Shown: one piece after another, positions 51,435 through 60,057 of the stretch
Layout: each line of letters begins with the position of its first letter
How positions within the stretch are numbered: position 1 is the stretch's first letter
Assembly (NCBI RefSeq): GCF_000948975.2
Contig: NZ_CP059735.1
Span: forward strand, 806,001-870,000
DNA from: Thalassomonas actiniarum
GTDB taxonomy: Bacteria; Pseudomonadota; Gammaproteobacteria; Enterobacterales; Alteromonadaceae
DNA length: 64,000 nucleotides
Direction: 5' to 3'
Translations under genes and position numbers: made by a program
The notes under the pieces: generated by a model
Told to the model about the DNA's origin: nothing
What the model saw: only the letters and a program-made list of their open reading frames with translations
Database searches by the model: none

Positions 51435-52112
51435 ATGAGACTTTTCCCTGTATTGTTCTTAAGCCTGATGTTGGGCTTCCCCCTTGCCGGCAAAGAGTTG
51501 CTGATCGGTGTTGAAAATATCAATTATTACCCTATTTCCGCGATGCGCCATGGTCAATATGCGGGGTTTTCCCGGGATGTGCTGGATGCCTTTGCCGAAC
51601 GTTATGGCCATAACATTATTTATAAAGCGTATCCGGTGAAAAGCCTGTTTGGCGCTTATCTGGCAGGCCAGGTGGATTTTAAATTTCCCGATAATAGTGG
51701 CTGGGCCCAGGAGAGCAAACATAAAAGGATCATTACCTATAGCCAGGCGGTACTGGAGTCGATTGATGGCGTGATGGTTTACCCCCATGCCCAGGGGCGC
51801 GGTTTAGGAGCCCTGAAAAGACTGGGCACCATAGTCGGTTTTACCCGCTTTGCCTACCTGGATGCGATAGCGGCCGGCAAGGTGAAGCGGCATGAGCATG
51901 AAAGTTTGGATGGTTTGATGAAACTGGTGAAGTCTAATTATGTTGACGGGGTTTATAGCAATATTTTCGTGACCCGCTATTTCCTGAAGAACTCATCTTA
52001 TGGCAGCCAGTATATTGTTTTTGACAAGACCCTGCCTTATGAAATGACCGGCTATGCTTTGTCCAGCTTTAAGTCTCCGGAGCGGCTTAAACCAATTTTA
52101 TTAAATATCTAA
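51435..52112 (+). CDS. Periplasmic solute-binding protein (SBP_bac_3 type), C-terminally short
   Basis: A 225-residue exported protein with a signal peptide (about 1-18) and the two-lobed amino-acid-binding fold. 'YAGFSRDVLDAFAERYGHNI' and 'GQVDFKFPDNSGW' form lobe 1, 'LGTIVGFTRFAYLDAI' opens lobe 2, and 'LKSNYVDGVYSN'-like text (here 'VKSNYVDGVYSN') follows. It stops after 'SSFKSPERLKPILLNI', lacking roughly the last 25 residues that relatives have, including the helix present in the second such protein of this window. The ending may be a natural variant or a truncated gene. GAGG lies eight bases before the ATG. No transporter genes are beside it, so it may feed a sensor. Confidence 0.72.
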   Translation: MRLFPVLFLSLMLGFPLAGKELLIGVENINYYPISAMRHGQYAGFSRDVLDAFAERYGHNIIYKAYPVKSLFGAYLAGQVDFKFPDNSGWAQESKHKRIITYSQAVLESIDGVMVYPHAQGRGLGALKRLGTIVGFTRFAYLDAIAAGKVKRHEHESLDGLMKLVKSNYVDGVYSNIFVTRYFLKNSSYGSQYIVFDKTLPYEMTGYALSSFKSPERLKPILLNI

Positions 52113-52127
52113 CCATCTTCGGATGGT
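52112..52127 (+). terminator. UUCG-tetraloop hairpin at the end of the short solute-binding gene
   Basis: Six-base arms accatc and gatggt enclose TTCG, an exceptionally stable RNA tetraloop. The stem starts at the stop codon. No T-run follows, so it could be a weak terminator or 3'-end protection. Confidence 0.4.
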
Positions 52128-52291
52128 CTAAATCTCCAGGTCCTGCGTTGTTTTCAATCACAATCGCTTGCTATTGCTCAATCAAACGCCCCGCCTGCAT
52201 GCAGGTGCTTAGCTTTAGTCTGGAACGATAAAGGGGTTTCTTGAAAATTTATCCTCACCGAATTTTGGCCATCTACTTAATGCAATTGGTA

Positions 52292-53359
52292 TTATTTATT
52301 CAGTATCTGGTTGTATTCTATGATAGTAACCGGGATATCAAGCTGGCGCTTCTGGCGATAGACCTTAAACATCAAACTGGTGTTGGGTTTGGTTTCCGCA
52401 ACTATATCCAGGGCATGGGTAATACTGTTGATTTGCTGTTCCCCTATCTGGTAGACGATATCGCCCGGCAATAACCCGGCTTTATAGGCCGGACTGCCCG
52501 GGGTGACCTGGTCTATAATAAAACCTTTAAATTCATTGATGTAACGATTGGCAACCACCCCTAACCAGCCGCGGGTTACCCGGCCGTGAGAAATTATTTT
52601 CTCCATCACTTTTTTGGCCAGCTGATAGGGCACGGCAAAAAAGATCCCCTGGATATTGAGCTGGGGGTTGGAGAACTGACGGGAGTTGATGCCCACCAGG
52701 TCGCCGTTGCTGTTGATTAACGCGCCGCCGGAGTTGCCTTCATTGATCGCGGCATCCATCTGCAAAAATTCCAGGTAGCTGGTATTGCTCAGGCCGTTAC
52801 GGCCGGTAGCGCTGATAATGCCCTGGGTAACCGTTTGCCCCAAGTTTAACGGATTGCCTATGGCCAGGACGACATCGCCGGCAAAGGATTTTAAATCTGT
52901 CTTTTGCGGGATCACCGGCAGGTTGACCGCTTCTACTTTTAATACCGCCAAATCGGTATAGATATCATAACCGATAAGTTCGGCGGCAAATTGCTGGCCG
53001 TTTTGCAGCCAGACGGAAATTAAATTCGCATTTTGCACCACATGGAAGTTGGTCAGGATATAACCCTGGCTGTCCATGATCACCCCGGAGCCCAAACGGA
53101 CATTACTGGTGGGGTACTCGCCATAATTCGGGGCGCTCTGAATATCCCGGGTGTAAATGTTTACTACCGCCGGACCGGCCAGACTCACGGCTTTTGCATA
53201 GGAAAGTGCCGCCGGCTGATTGTTTGGTTCTGGAATGATTTTCCATAACGCCAGGGTATTGTTCCTCAGTTCAGGAATCAGCAGCAACAGGACAACGGCA
53301 AGCATGACACCATAACTTGCAGAGCGGATGACATATTGTAAAAAAGCGATGATTTGCAA
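52292..53359 (-). CDS. degS: DegS-type membrane-anchored serine protease
   Basis: A 355-residue periplasmic protease held by an N-terminal helix (about 12-33, 'ASYGVMLAVVLLLLIPEL'). DegS senses misfolded outer-membrane proteins through its PDZ domain and makes the first cut in RseA, releasing sigma E. The trypsin-like triad is visible: His in 'TNFHVVQNA', Asp in 'YTDLAVLKV', Ser in 'NEGNSGGALI'. A single PDZ domain follows (about 255-340, 'GFIIDQVTPGSPAYKAGLLP'). It begins with TTG at 53359; no in-frame ATG occurs before the membrane anchor. It is third on the minus strand after degQ, but a solute-binding protein gene lies between them, which is not the usual order. Confidence 0.9.
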   Translation of the reverse strand: MQIIAFLQYVIRSASYGVMLAVVLLLLIPELRNNTLALWKIIPEPNNQPAALSYAKAVSLAGPAVVNIYTRDIQSAPNYGEYPTSNVRLGSGVIMDSQGYILTNFHVVQNANLISVWLQNGQQFAAELIGYDIYTDLAVLKVEAVNLPVIPQKTDLKSFAGDVVLAIGNPLNLGQTVTQGIISATGRNGLSNTSYLEFLQMDAAINEGNSGGALINSNGDLVGINSRQFSNPQLNIQGIFFAVPYQLAKKVMEKIISHGRVTRGWLGVVANRYINEFKGFIIDQVTPGSPAYKAGLLPGDIVYQIGEQQINSITHALDIVAETKPNTSLMFKVYRQKRQLDIPVTIIEYNQILNK

Positions 53360-53479
53360 AAGGGTTAGGTTAATTGGCTATTTTTCATAAGCCTACCACA
53401 GTTTAGTCTTGTCGATAAAGTTTACCGGGAGATTGCGGGTAATTATTATGCCATCAGGAATGTGTTGGCGCCGGGGCGA

Positions 53480-54283
53480 TCAGGGTAAAGGTGCTTTTAC
53501 TACACTGTGCTTGTTTAATACCTCTTTGATAATACGGTCAATTTCTCCATTTTTCTTCATTTCTTCCAATACCCGGTTGAACTCCCTGAGGTGTTTTGTC
53601 AATCCGGATGCCTTGGATAAAGCGAAATAACCTAAGGTTCCCTCGAAGTAGAAGGGGGATTTTTTGATGTATTGGCTAAGGTTGTTTTGTAACAGGTAGT
53701 AGTCTGAATAGACATCAACACTCAGGAAAGCATCGATCCTTTTTTTCATCAGTAGCCCCGACAGCTGGGCGGTATTAACGGCTGCAAACTTTGAAATTTT
53801 CGTATCCTGGTCAAATCTTGGGTTGTTTTTATGCCCTAAGGTGACCCCTATGGTGTATTGCCGTAAATCCTGATATTTCTCAATGGTGAAAGGGGTTGCC
53901 TTTAATGTGTAAAAGGCCTTGTTGGCGGCATAATAGCTGGGTTCTATATAGTGCATATACAGTTGCCGGTCCCGGTTTTTTTGTAAAGAACCCAGCATAT
54001 CGAGTTCGCCGTTTTCCATCATGCGCAGGCAACGTTTAAAGGGGCATGGTACCAACTTTAACTCCAGTTTTAATGTGTTTGCAATGACACGGATCACTTC
54101 TATATCGATACCGCTGATGCTGCCTGCTTTCACTATGGTGAAGGGGGGCCAGGAGTCAATCCCGAAATGGAGTGTTTTGTCGTCTGCTTTTGAGGTAAAT
54201 GCGCTTACGGTTAATGGCAGGGCAACGAGCAGCAGGTTCCAGGGGGGAGTGCTGAATGTTCGAACAAGCAAAGAATACATCAT
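53480..54283 (-). CDS. Periplasmic solute-binding protein (SBP_bac_3 type)
   Basis: A 267-residue exported protein with a signal peptide ('LLLVALPLTVSAFTSKA' region). Lobe 1 shows 'LHFGIDSWPPFTIVKAGSIS' and 'GIDIEVIRVIANTLKLELKL'; lobe 2 has 'YTIGVTLGHKNNP' and 'LLMKKRIDAFLSVDVYSDYY'. The C-terminal helix 'FNRVLEEMKKNGEIDRIIKE' is intact. Related proteins bind amino acids, but no permease is encoded nearby. The gene sits on the same strand between degQ and degS, separated from degQ by a terminator, so it has its own transcript. It looks like an insertion into an otherwise conserved pair. Confidence 0.8.
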   Translation of the reverse strand: MMYSLLVRTFSTPPWNLLLVALPLTVSAFTSKADDKTLHFGIDSWPPFTIVKAGSISGIDIEVIRVIANTLKLELKLVPCPFKRCLRMMENGELDMLGSLQKNRDRQLYMHYIEPSYYAANKAFYTLKATPFTIEKYQDLRQYTIGVTLGHKNNPRFDQDTKISKFAAVNTAQLSGLLMKKRIDAFLSVDVYSDYYLLQNNLSQYIKKSPFYFEGTLGYFALSKASGLTKHLREFNRVLEEMKKNGEIDRIIKEVLNKHSVVKAPLP

Positions 54284-54520
54284 ACTACTCGCTAAAGCTT
54301 TTGTTGTTATCGCGGGGGCTGCCTATCGGCTGTGCCAAAGGTTTATGGGATACTTTTAATGGCATTAAAAGAAAACCGCTTTTGAAAGTATAGACTGTTC
54401 AAGGACATTGCCTGTTTTGACGGGAGAAGTGAAATACAGGAAACGGTAACTTTGGTTTTTTTGCCGCCAGAGTCTCATGTTAACTCGGTTGTGGACGATA
54501 TTGTTGACTGGTGTTAAAGG

Positions 54521-54540
54521 AAAGGCCCTTTCGGGCCTTT
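54521..54540 (-). terminator. Terminator after degQ
   Basis: A perfect eight-base stem (aaaggccc / gggccttt) with a four-base loop lies 27 bp beyond the degQ stop on the minus strand. The following CCTTT is only a partial T-run. Confidence 0.65.
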
Positions 54541-54566
54541 CATCTGTTAAGGGGGCAAAGTGAAAT

Positions 54567-55922
54567 CTAGCGTATCATCAGGTATAGCTGGCTGTTACCG
54601 CGAATCACATTCAGTGCCATCACCCCTTTCGGGTTTTTCAGGTAATTGCGCAGTTCGGCAATATTTTTGATGCGTTTACGGTTAATGCCGTTAATAATAT
54701 CGCCGGATTTTAAACCGATGATCTGCGCCGGGCTGTTCTCGGCGAGATCTTTTACCAGGACACCGTTACCTTCATTGTTGTTCTCCAGCTCGGCACCCTC
54801 TAGCATTCTATGGATGCTGGCAGCTTCAACATTGGCGGTATCCGATTTTTTCAGTTTAACGGTAAAGTCTTTTTCATCACCGTCACCGCGGATCACGGTA
54901 ATTTCTACCTCTTTACCGGCGCCGATGGAGCCGATTTTAGCTTTTAATTCCTGGAAGGTTTTCACTTTCTTGCCGTTGACCTTAGTGATGACATCACCCG
55001 CCATAATGCCGGCTTCTTCGGCGGCAGAGCCTGAAACTACCTGCTCAACAAAGCCCCCCTGGTTGGTTTCCAGCTCCATGGCCTTGGCGATGTCGCCGTT
55101 GACGCTACGGCCGGTTACTCCCAGGATGCCGCGGCGCACTTCGCCAAACTCAATGATTTGTTTGGCAAGGTTATTCATCATATTGCTGGGAATGGCAAAG
55201 CCGATGCCGACATTACCGCCGTTCGGGCCTATGATGGCGGTATTGATACCGATCAGTTCGCCCCTGAGGTTGACCAGGGCGCCGCCTGAATTACCGCTGT
55301 TGATGGCGGCATCGGTTTGAATAAAATCTTCGTAATTTTCGATATTCAAGCCGCTGCGCCCCAGGGCACTGACGATACCTGAGGTCACGGTTTGTCCTAA
55401 GCCAAAGGGGTTGCCGATAGCCACGGTAAAATCACCGATACGCAGAGCGTCGGAGTCTGCCAGTTTGATATCGGTGAGATCTTCGGCCTCAATTTGTAAA
55501 ATGGCAATATCGCTTGCCTTGTCTGAGCCTAGTTTTTTTGCTTCTATCTGGCGGCCGTCTTTCAGTGTCACTACGATCTCATCGGCTTCATCCACCACAT
55601 GGTTGTTGGTGACGACATAACCCTTATCTGAGTCAATAATAACCCCCGAGCCCAAAGCCCTGAACGGGCGCTCTTGCGGCTGGCTCCGGCGCGGATTGCC
55701 GAAGAAAAATTTAAAGGCGTCGGGTACTCTTTGCTCGACCTCATGGGTCCCTTTGACTGAAATGCTAACGACTGCGGGGGTTGCCTGCTCCAGCATCGGG
55801 GCGAGAGAAGGCATGGTTTGACCGCCGACGGCTAAAGGTAAATTGGCATAAGCAGGTGCGCTTGAAAGGGCAAGGGTGCCTGAAAATAATGCTGCGCTGA
55901 CTAAAATTGACAGTTTTTTCAT
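54567..55922 (-). CDS. degQ: DegQ/DegP-type periplasmic serine protease (Do family)
   Basis: A 451-residue periplasmic protease/chaperone. Signal peptide ends at 'SSAPAYA' (about 26). The trypsin-like domain has His in 'VTNNHVVDEAD', Asp in 'DKASDIAILQI' and Ser in 'NSGNSGGALVN'. Two PDZ domains follow (about 260-345 and 365-450, 'EQVVSGSAAEEAGIMAGDVI' and 'ENSPAQIIGLKSGDIINGI'). Two PDZ domains and the position next to zapG fit DegQ, although DegP cannot be excluded on sequence alone. It degrades or refolds damaged envelope proteins. In many gammaproteobacteria degS follows directly; here another gene intervenes. Confidence 0.92.
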   Translation of the reverse strand: MKKLSILVSAALFSGTLALSSAPAYANLPLAVGGQTMPSLAPMLEQATPAVVSISVKGTHEVEQRVPDAFKFFFGNPRRSQPQERPFRALGSGVIIDSDKGYVVTNNHVVDEADEIVVTLKDGRQIEAKKLGSDKASDIAILQIEAEDLTDIKLADSDALRIGDFTVAIGNPFGLGQTVTSGIVSALGRSGLNIENYEDFIQTDAAINSGNSGGALVNLRGELIGINTAIIGPNGGNVGIGFAIPSNMMNNLAKQIIEFGEVRRGILGVTGRSVNGDIAKAMELETNQGGFVEQVVSGSAAEEAGIMAGDVITKVNGKKVKTFQELKAKIGSIGAGKEVEITVIRGDGDEKDFTVKLKKSDTANVEAASIHRMLEGAELENNNEGNGVLVKDLAENSPAQIIGLKSGDIINGINRKRIKNIAELRNYLKNPKGVMALNVIRGNSQLYLMIR

Positions 55923-56019
55923 ACTTAAGATCTATCCTTCAAAGAATTTAACATTTTTTAACTCATCAAATGAGTGACCCAATTATTGACCGAGCATAAA
56001 AGCGTTAGTTCGAAATTCC

Positions 56020-56475
56020 CTAGTCGGCATTTGTAACACTTTGTTTCTTGTCGTCAAAAAGACCGCTTGGGTTGCCGGAATAATCCAGCGGGGCTTCGGT
56101 AATGACTGCTTCGGCTTTGTCTTCCCTTTTTTGATGACGCAGGTTTGCGGTTTGCGCCAGTTGCTCCTGGGTTTCTTTGGAGAAAAAGGGCATGGCTTCT
56201 TTTTCCGTCGGGGTTGCCTGCTGCAGCAATTTTGTGCTTTCCGCCATTTGCTTCATGGCCGTCTGGCACGTGGCATGCATTTGTTCCAGCAATTTGCTGG
56301 AATTGTCCAGATGTTCGGCGACATCGTTTTTATATTGGGTCAATGCTTCTTCATTTTGATTTACCTGCTGGGCAAGTTTTTGATTTTCTTTGTTGGACTT
56401 TGAAAAAGTTTTACCGATAAAAAAACCGCCTAAAGCGCCGACCAAAAGTGAGATCAATCCTGTTATTAGAGTCAT
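56020..56475 (-). CDS. zapG: YhcB/ZapG family envelope protein
   Basis: A 151-residue inner-membrane protein of the DUF1043 family. One N-terminal helix with the glycine-rich 'LISLLVGALGGFFIGKTF' is followed by a long coiled coil (about 28-100) and an acidic, disordered tail. ZapG/YhcB is linked to cell-envelope growth and division in enterobacteria. Its gene commonly precedes degQ and lies divergent from zapE, as it does here, which supports the call. It is 97 bp from degQ. Confidence 0.88.
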   Translation of the reverse strand: MTLITGLISLLVGALGGFFIGKTFSKSNKENQKLAQQVNQNEEALTQYKNDVAEHLDNSSKLLEQMHATCQTAMKQMAESTKLLQQATPTEKEAMPFFSKETQEQLAQTANLRHQKREDKAEAVITEAPLDYSGNPSGLFDDKKQSVTNAD

Positions 56476-56613
56476 ACTGTATTACCTTCGATTGTATTCG
56501 TGGAGAAAATTGGTGAAAATATAAGTTCAATATACCGCTTCTACGTTAGCTATAAAACTGAATATGCTCTTAAATTTTATTTTTTCAAGCCGATGCCGCC
56601 AGAGGGTGGTGAA

Positions 56614-57729
56614 ATGACCGGCCTTTCACCGTTAGAAAAGTATCAAAGGGATCTGCAGCGGGATGACTTTCAATATGACGCCGCCCAGGAAAATGCCGTC
56701 AAACATCTGCAGCGTTTATATGAAGATCTGCAAAACAGGCCGCTGCCGGTAAAAGGCTTTAAAAAGGTGCTTAACCGCTGGAAGAAAATCTACGGTAAAC
56801 AGGATAACACCCAGATCAAAGGCTTGTATTTTTGGGGGGGCGTCGGCCGGGGCAAAACCTACCTGGTGGATACCTTCTATGATTGCCTGCCGTTTGAAAA
56901 TAAAATGCGGGTGCATTTTCACCGTTTTATGCACAGGGTACATCAGGAATTAAAGCAGCACACCGGGCAGTCGGATCCGCTGAAAATCATTGCTGACCGT
57001 TTTGCCAGTGAAGTGTGCATTATCTGTTTCGATGAATTTTTTGTCTCCGATATTACCGATGCCATGATCCTCGGGGCGTTATTTGAAGAGCTGTTTGCCC
57101 GTAAGGTCACCCTGGTGGCGACCTCGAATATTATCCCGGATGAGCTTTATCGCAACGGCCTGCAGCGGGCGCGTTTTTTACCTGCCATTGCCCTGATCAA
57201 CCAGCATACCGAAGTGGTGAACGTCGACAGTGGGGTGGATTATCGCTTAAGGACCCTGGAGCAGGCGGAAATCTATCATTTCCCGCTTGATAATCAGGCC
57301 GGGGAAAACTTAAACCGCTACTTTGAGCAGCTTTCCTGCGAGCCGGGCGAAAAAGGGGCGGCAATAGAAGTGAATAACCGCTTACTGGAGACGGTACAGG
57401 CTTCCGATGGCGTGGTGCACTTTGAATTTTCCCAGTTATGCGAAACCGCCCGCAGTCAGACGGATTACATGGAAATCAGCCGTATGTACCATACCGTGCT
57501 GCTGGGCAATGTCACGCAAATGGGGCCGGAACATGATGACAGCGCCCGGCGTTTTATTGCCCTGGTGGATGAGTTTTATGAGCGTAATGTTAAACTTATC
57601 ATGTCGGGGCAAGTGGCGCTGGAAAACCTGTATCGCGACGGACGCCTGAGTTTTGAATTTAAACGCTGCCTGAGCCGTTTGCAGGAAATGCAGTCCCATG
57701 ATTACCTGGCAAAAGAGCATTTGCCTTAA
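56614..57729 (+). CDS. zapE: ZapE (AFG1-like) cell-division ATPase
   Basis: A 371-residue cytoplasmic P-loop ATPase of the AFG1/ZapE family, which associates with the Z-ring in Escherichia coli. Walker A is 'YFWGGVGRGKTYLVD'; Walker B is 'IICFDEFFVSDI'. The family-specific 'HFHRFMHRVHQEL' and 'TLVATSNIIPDELYRNGLQR' are present, and the end 'RDGRLSFEFKRCLSRLQEMQ' is conserved. ATG 56614 was chosen because AGAGGGTGG lies just upstream and the protein then starts like other ZapE; longer extensions back to 56500 have no support. It is divergent from zapG. Confidence 0.92.
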   Translation: MTGLSPLEKYQRDLQRDDFQYDAAQENAVKHLQRLYEDLQNRPLPVKGFKKVLNRWKKIYGKQDNTQIKGLYFWGGVGRGKTYLVDTFYDCLPFENKMRVHFHRFMHRVHQELKQHTGQSDPLKIIADRFASEVCIICFDEFFVSDITDAMILGALFEELFARKVTLVATSNIIPDELYRNGLQRARFLPAIALINQHTEVVNVDSGVDYRLRTLEQAEIYHFPLDNQAGENLNRYFEQLSCEPGEKGAAIEVNNRLLETVQASDGVVHFEFSQLCETARSQTDYMEISRMYHTVLLGNVTQMGPEHDDSARRFIALVDEFYERNVKLIMSGQVALENLYRDGRLSFEFKRCLSRLQEMQSHDYLAKEHLP

Positions 57730-57845
57730 GGGCAAACCGCGCCCCTTCGCGGTATGATTTTTATTCAAATGTCGCGTTTTTTAGTTATTTTATAAAAAAT
57801 GCCATTTGAATGAAAATTATACGTGATCTTTTACCTCATCTCCTT

Positions 57846-57986
57846 TATAATCCTGCGCCTCCCTACGTTACAATTACCTGAAAAGGTAACAGACCGAGGC
57901 TACTCGAAGGGGTAACACCGGGTCTAACTGAACCGATGATCTATGGATTGTCATTGATGTAACATTTTAATATTGGGTTTTTTTTA
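57846..57986 (+). promoter_or_regulatory. Promoter and 5' leader of rplM-rpsI
   Basis: A TATAAT (57846-57851) with only a weak -35 (near gtgatc, 57823) gives a leader of about 130 bases. It contains repeated GGTAAC and complementary AGACC (57891-57895) and GGTCT (57921-57925) that can pair. The rplM start lacks a ribosome site. L13 controls its own operon in other bacteria, so this may be its binding leader; that is inferred. Confidence 0.5.
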
Positions 57987-58415
57987 ATGAAAACTTTTGT
58001 AGCAAAACCAGAAAGCGTACAACGCGAATGGTTTGTAGTGGACGCCGAAGGTAAAACTTTAGGTCGTATCGCTACTGAAATTGCAAGCCGTTTACGTGGT
58101 AAGCATAAGCCAGAATACACTCCTCATGTTGATACCGGCGACTACGTTGTTGTTGTTAATGCTGAGAAAGTAAAAGTAACTGGTAACAAAGCGAAAGGTA
58201 AAATTTACTACTCGCACACTGAATTCCCAGGTGGTCTTAAGCAAATCAGCTTTGAAAAGCTGATTGAAAAAGCCCCTGAGCGTGCTCTTGAGTTCGCTGT
58301 TAAAGGCATGTTACCTAAAGGTCCTTTAGGCCGTGACATGTACCGTAAACTAAAAGTGTATGCTGGTCCTGAGCACAAGCATGCTGCACAACAACCACAA
58401 GTTTGGGAGCTGTAA
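57987..58415 (+). CDS. rplM: 50S ribosomal protein L13
   Basis: A 142-residue ribosomal protein of exactly the usual bacterial length. It begins '[20 protein letters not shown]' and contains '[20 protein letters not shown]', '[18 protein letters not shown]' and '[19 protein letters not shown]', all hallmark L13 segments. It assembles early into the large subunit. Codon use here is visibly different from the accessory genes, as expected for a highly expressed gene. rpsI starts three bases after its stop, and the pair form the conserved L13-S9 operon. Confidence 0.98.
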   Translation: MKTFVAKPESVQREWFVVDAEGKTLGRIATEIASRLRGKHKPEYTPHVDTGDYVVVVNAEKVKVTGNKAKGKIYYSHTEFPGGLKQISFEKLIEKAPERALEFAVKGMLPKGPLGRDMYRKLKVYAGPEHKHAAQQPQVWEL

Positions 58416-58418
58416 GCA

Positions 58419-58811
58419 ATGGCTGATAATCAATATTACGGTACTGGTCGTCGCAAGAGCTCAACTGCTCGTGTGTTCATGAAAGCTGGTAACGGTACCA
58501 TCACTATTAACAAGCGTGACATTTCTGAGTACTTCGGTCGTGAAACTGCTCGTATGGTTGTTCGTCAGCCATTAGAGTTAGTTGAAATGTTAGAGAAATT
58601 CAACTTCAACATCACAGTATCTGGTGGTGGTATTTCCGGTCAAGCCGGTGCTATCCGTCACGGTATCACTCGTGCATTGATGGAGTACGACGAGTCTTTC
58701 CGCAGCGATCTGCGTAAAGCCGGTTTCGTTACCCGTGATGCTCGTAAAGTTGAACGTAAGAAGGTTGGTTTACACAAAGCACGTAAACGTCCACAATTCT
58801 CAAAACGTTAA
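58419..58811 (+). CDS. rpsI: 30S ribosomal protein S9
   Basis: A 130-residue small-subunit ribosomal protein of normal length. It starts '[20 protein letters not shown]', has '[20 protein letters not shown]' in the centre, and ends with the basic tail '[11 protein letters not shown]' that reaches the tRNA anticodon stem in the P site. It is the second gene of the L13-S9 operon and is followed by a strong terminator. Confidence 0.98.
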   Translation: MADNQYYGTGRRKSSTARVFMKAGNGTITINKRDISEYFGRETARMVVRQPLELVEMLEKFNFNITVSGGGISGQAGAIRHGITRALMEYDESFRSDLRKAGFVTRDARKVERKKVGLHKARKRPQFSKR

Positions 58812-58830
58812 TATTTACGTTATGTATTGC

Positions 58831-58857
58831 AAAAAGCCGGCTTATGCCGGCTTTTTT
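58831..58857 (+). terminator. Rho-independent terminator of rplM-rpsI
   Basis: Eleven-base perfect arms (aaaaagccggc / gccggcttttt) with a TTAT loop and a seven-T tail, 20 bp after the rpsI stop. Confidence 0.95.
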
Positions 58858-58860
58858 TAT

Positions 58861-58980
58861 ACATGGAAGTATTTATCCTGCGGCTGCACGGATGCACTAG
58901 AGCAGGGTTTATACATGGAAGTATTTATCCTGCGGCTGCACGGATGCACTAGAGCAGGGTTTATGCATGGAAGTATTTCA
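58861..58980. repeat. 52-bp direct tandem repeat
   Basis: Two identical copies (58861-58912 and 58913-58964) are followed by a third start, catggaagtattt, that breaks off after about 13 bases. Each copy contains the small dyad tgcacggatgca. A diverged fourth relative appears near 59029-59070 (cctgcgg, catggatg, agagcagggttta). It lies immediately after the rpsI terminator and has no believable coding function. Confidence 0.88.
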
Positions 58981-59466
58981 GCTTCATTGTTCCGGACAAA
59001 AGCTAAATATCTACTTCCATATTAGGCAATCCTGCGGTTTCATGGATGAAAAAGAGCAGGGTTTATGTTCAGGAAGAAGAGTATGACATGAGCGCATGGC
59101 TGCGAAACGGCGGCTAAAAAATGTCCTGTTGGCTTATATTTGTCATGATGGTTTTGCTTTGATCTGCAGCAATAAAACAGGCATTTAGTGCAGATTTTTT
59201 AGAAATTCAGCTAAATCCTTAAGCAGCTAAAAACATTAATCCATCGTGTTTTTCTTAATCAATCCCCCCTCAGTAACATTTCTACATAAATTTTCATATT
59301 AACGCCTTTCTGAGGCGGAATTACCTTGTAAAAAATGGGTCATTTCTTTATGATCGTAAAAATTTTTTTGTCGCGAGTTTTTCAGGCAATATCAAGGAGT
59401 TTCTGTTCATAAACTGAGCAATGATTCCCGGTGCTGTCTGGATATTATTTTAAGTGGAGATTTTGA
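58981..59466. other. Intergenic region upstream of petA
   Basis: No gene is seen in this stretch. It holds a diverged remnant of the upstream 52-bp repeat, then AT-rich sequence that must include the petABC promoter. GTGGAGA just before ATG 59467 is the petA ribosome site. Confidence 0.55.
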
Positions 59467-60057
59467 ATGAGCAATGCGCCTGTGAATAACGGCCGTCGAC
59501 GCTTTTTAACCGCTGCTACTTCGGTAGTCGGTGGTGTCGGCGCTGTCGGTGTGGCTGTGCCTTTCATTGCTTCCTGGAACCCCAGCGCCAAGGCGAAAGC
59601 TGCCGGTGCTCCAGTAGAAGTGAATGTTGGTAAGATAGAACCCGGTCAGCTGATCCGTGCTGAGTGGCGTGGTAAGCCGGTTTATGTTGTCCGTCGTACC
59701 GAAAAGACTGTCAGCGAACTGAGCAATCACGAAGACCAATTACGTGATCCTTCGTCAGAAGAGCCGCAACAGCCTGCATATGCAACCAATACGCACCGTT
59801 CAATCAAGCCGGAATTTTTGGTGGCTTTAGGTGTTTGTACTCACTTAGGTTGTGCTCCAACTTACCACAAAGGCGACTTTGGCGAGCAGGTTGAAGGGGT
59901 TAGCGACGGTTTCTTCTGTCCTTGTCACGGTTCTAAATTTGATATGGCCGGCCGGGTTTTCCAGGGCGTTCCTGCACCGCTTAACTTAGTGGTTCCTGAG
60001 CACTCATTTATTGATGACGATACCTTGCTAGTAGGTGTTGGACAAGGAGAAGCCTAA
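59467..60057 (+). CDS. petA: Ubiquinol-cytochrome c reductase, Rieske iron-sulfur subunit
   Basis: A 196-residue subunit of the cytochrome bc1 complex in the inner membrane. The N-terminal 'NNGRRRFLTAATSVVGG' combines a twin-arginine motif with the membrane anchor, so folded export by Tat is expected. The 2Fe-2S cluster is bound by 'CTHLGC' (Cys and His) and 'CPCHG' in the C-terminal domain. It accepts an electron from ubiquinol and hands it to cytochrome c1. GTGGAGA precedes the ATG. Its stop overlaps the petB start by one base. Confidence 0.97.
   Translation: MSNAPVNNGRRRFLTAATSVVGGVGAVGVAVPFIASWNPSAKAKAAGAPVEVNVGKIEPGQLIRAEWRGKPVYVVRRTEKTVSELSNHEDQLRDPSSEEPQQPAYATNTHRSIKPEFLVALGVCTHLGCAPTYHKGDFGEQVEGVSDGFFCPCHGSKFDMAGRVFQGVPAPLNLVVPEHSFIDDDTLLVGVGQGEA

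Noticed and set aside
52112-52245. Possible insertion-sequence remnant after the short solute-binding gene
   Set aside because: Translation of both strands gives no clear transposase segment and no terminal repeats or target duplication are visible.
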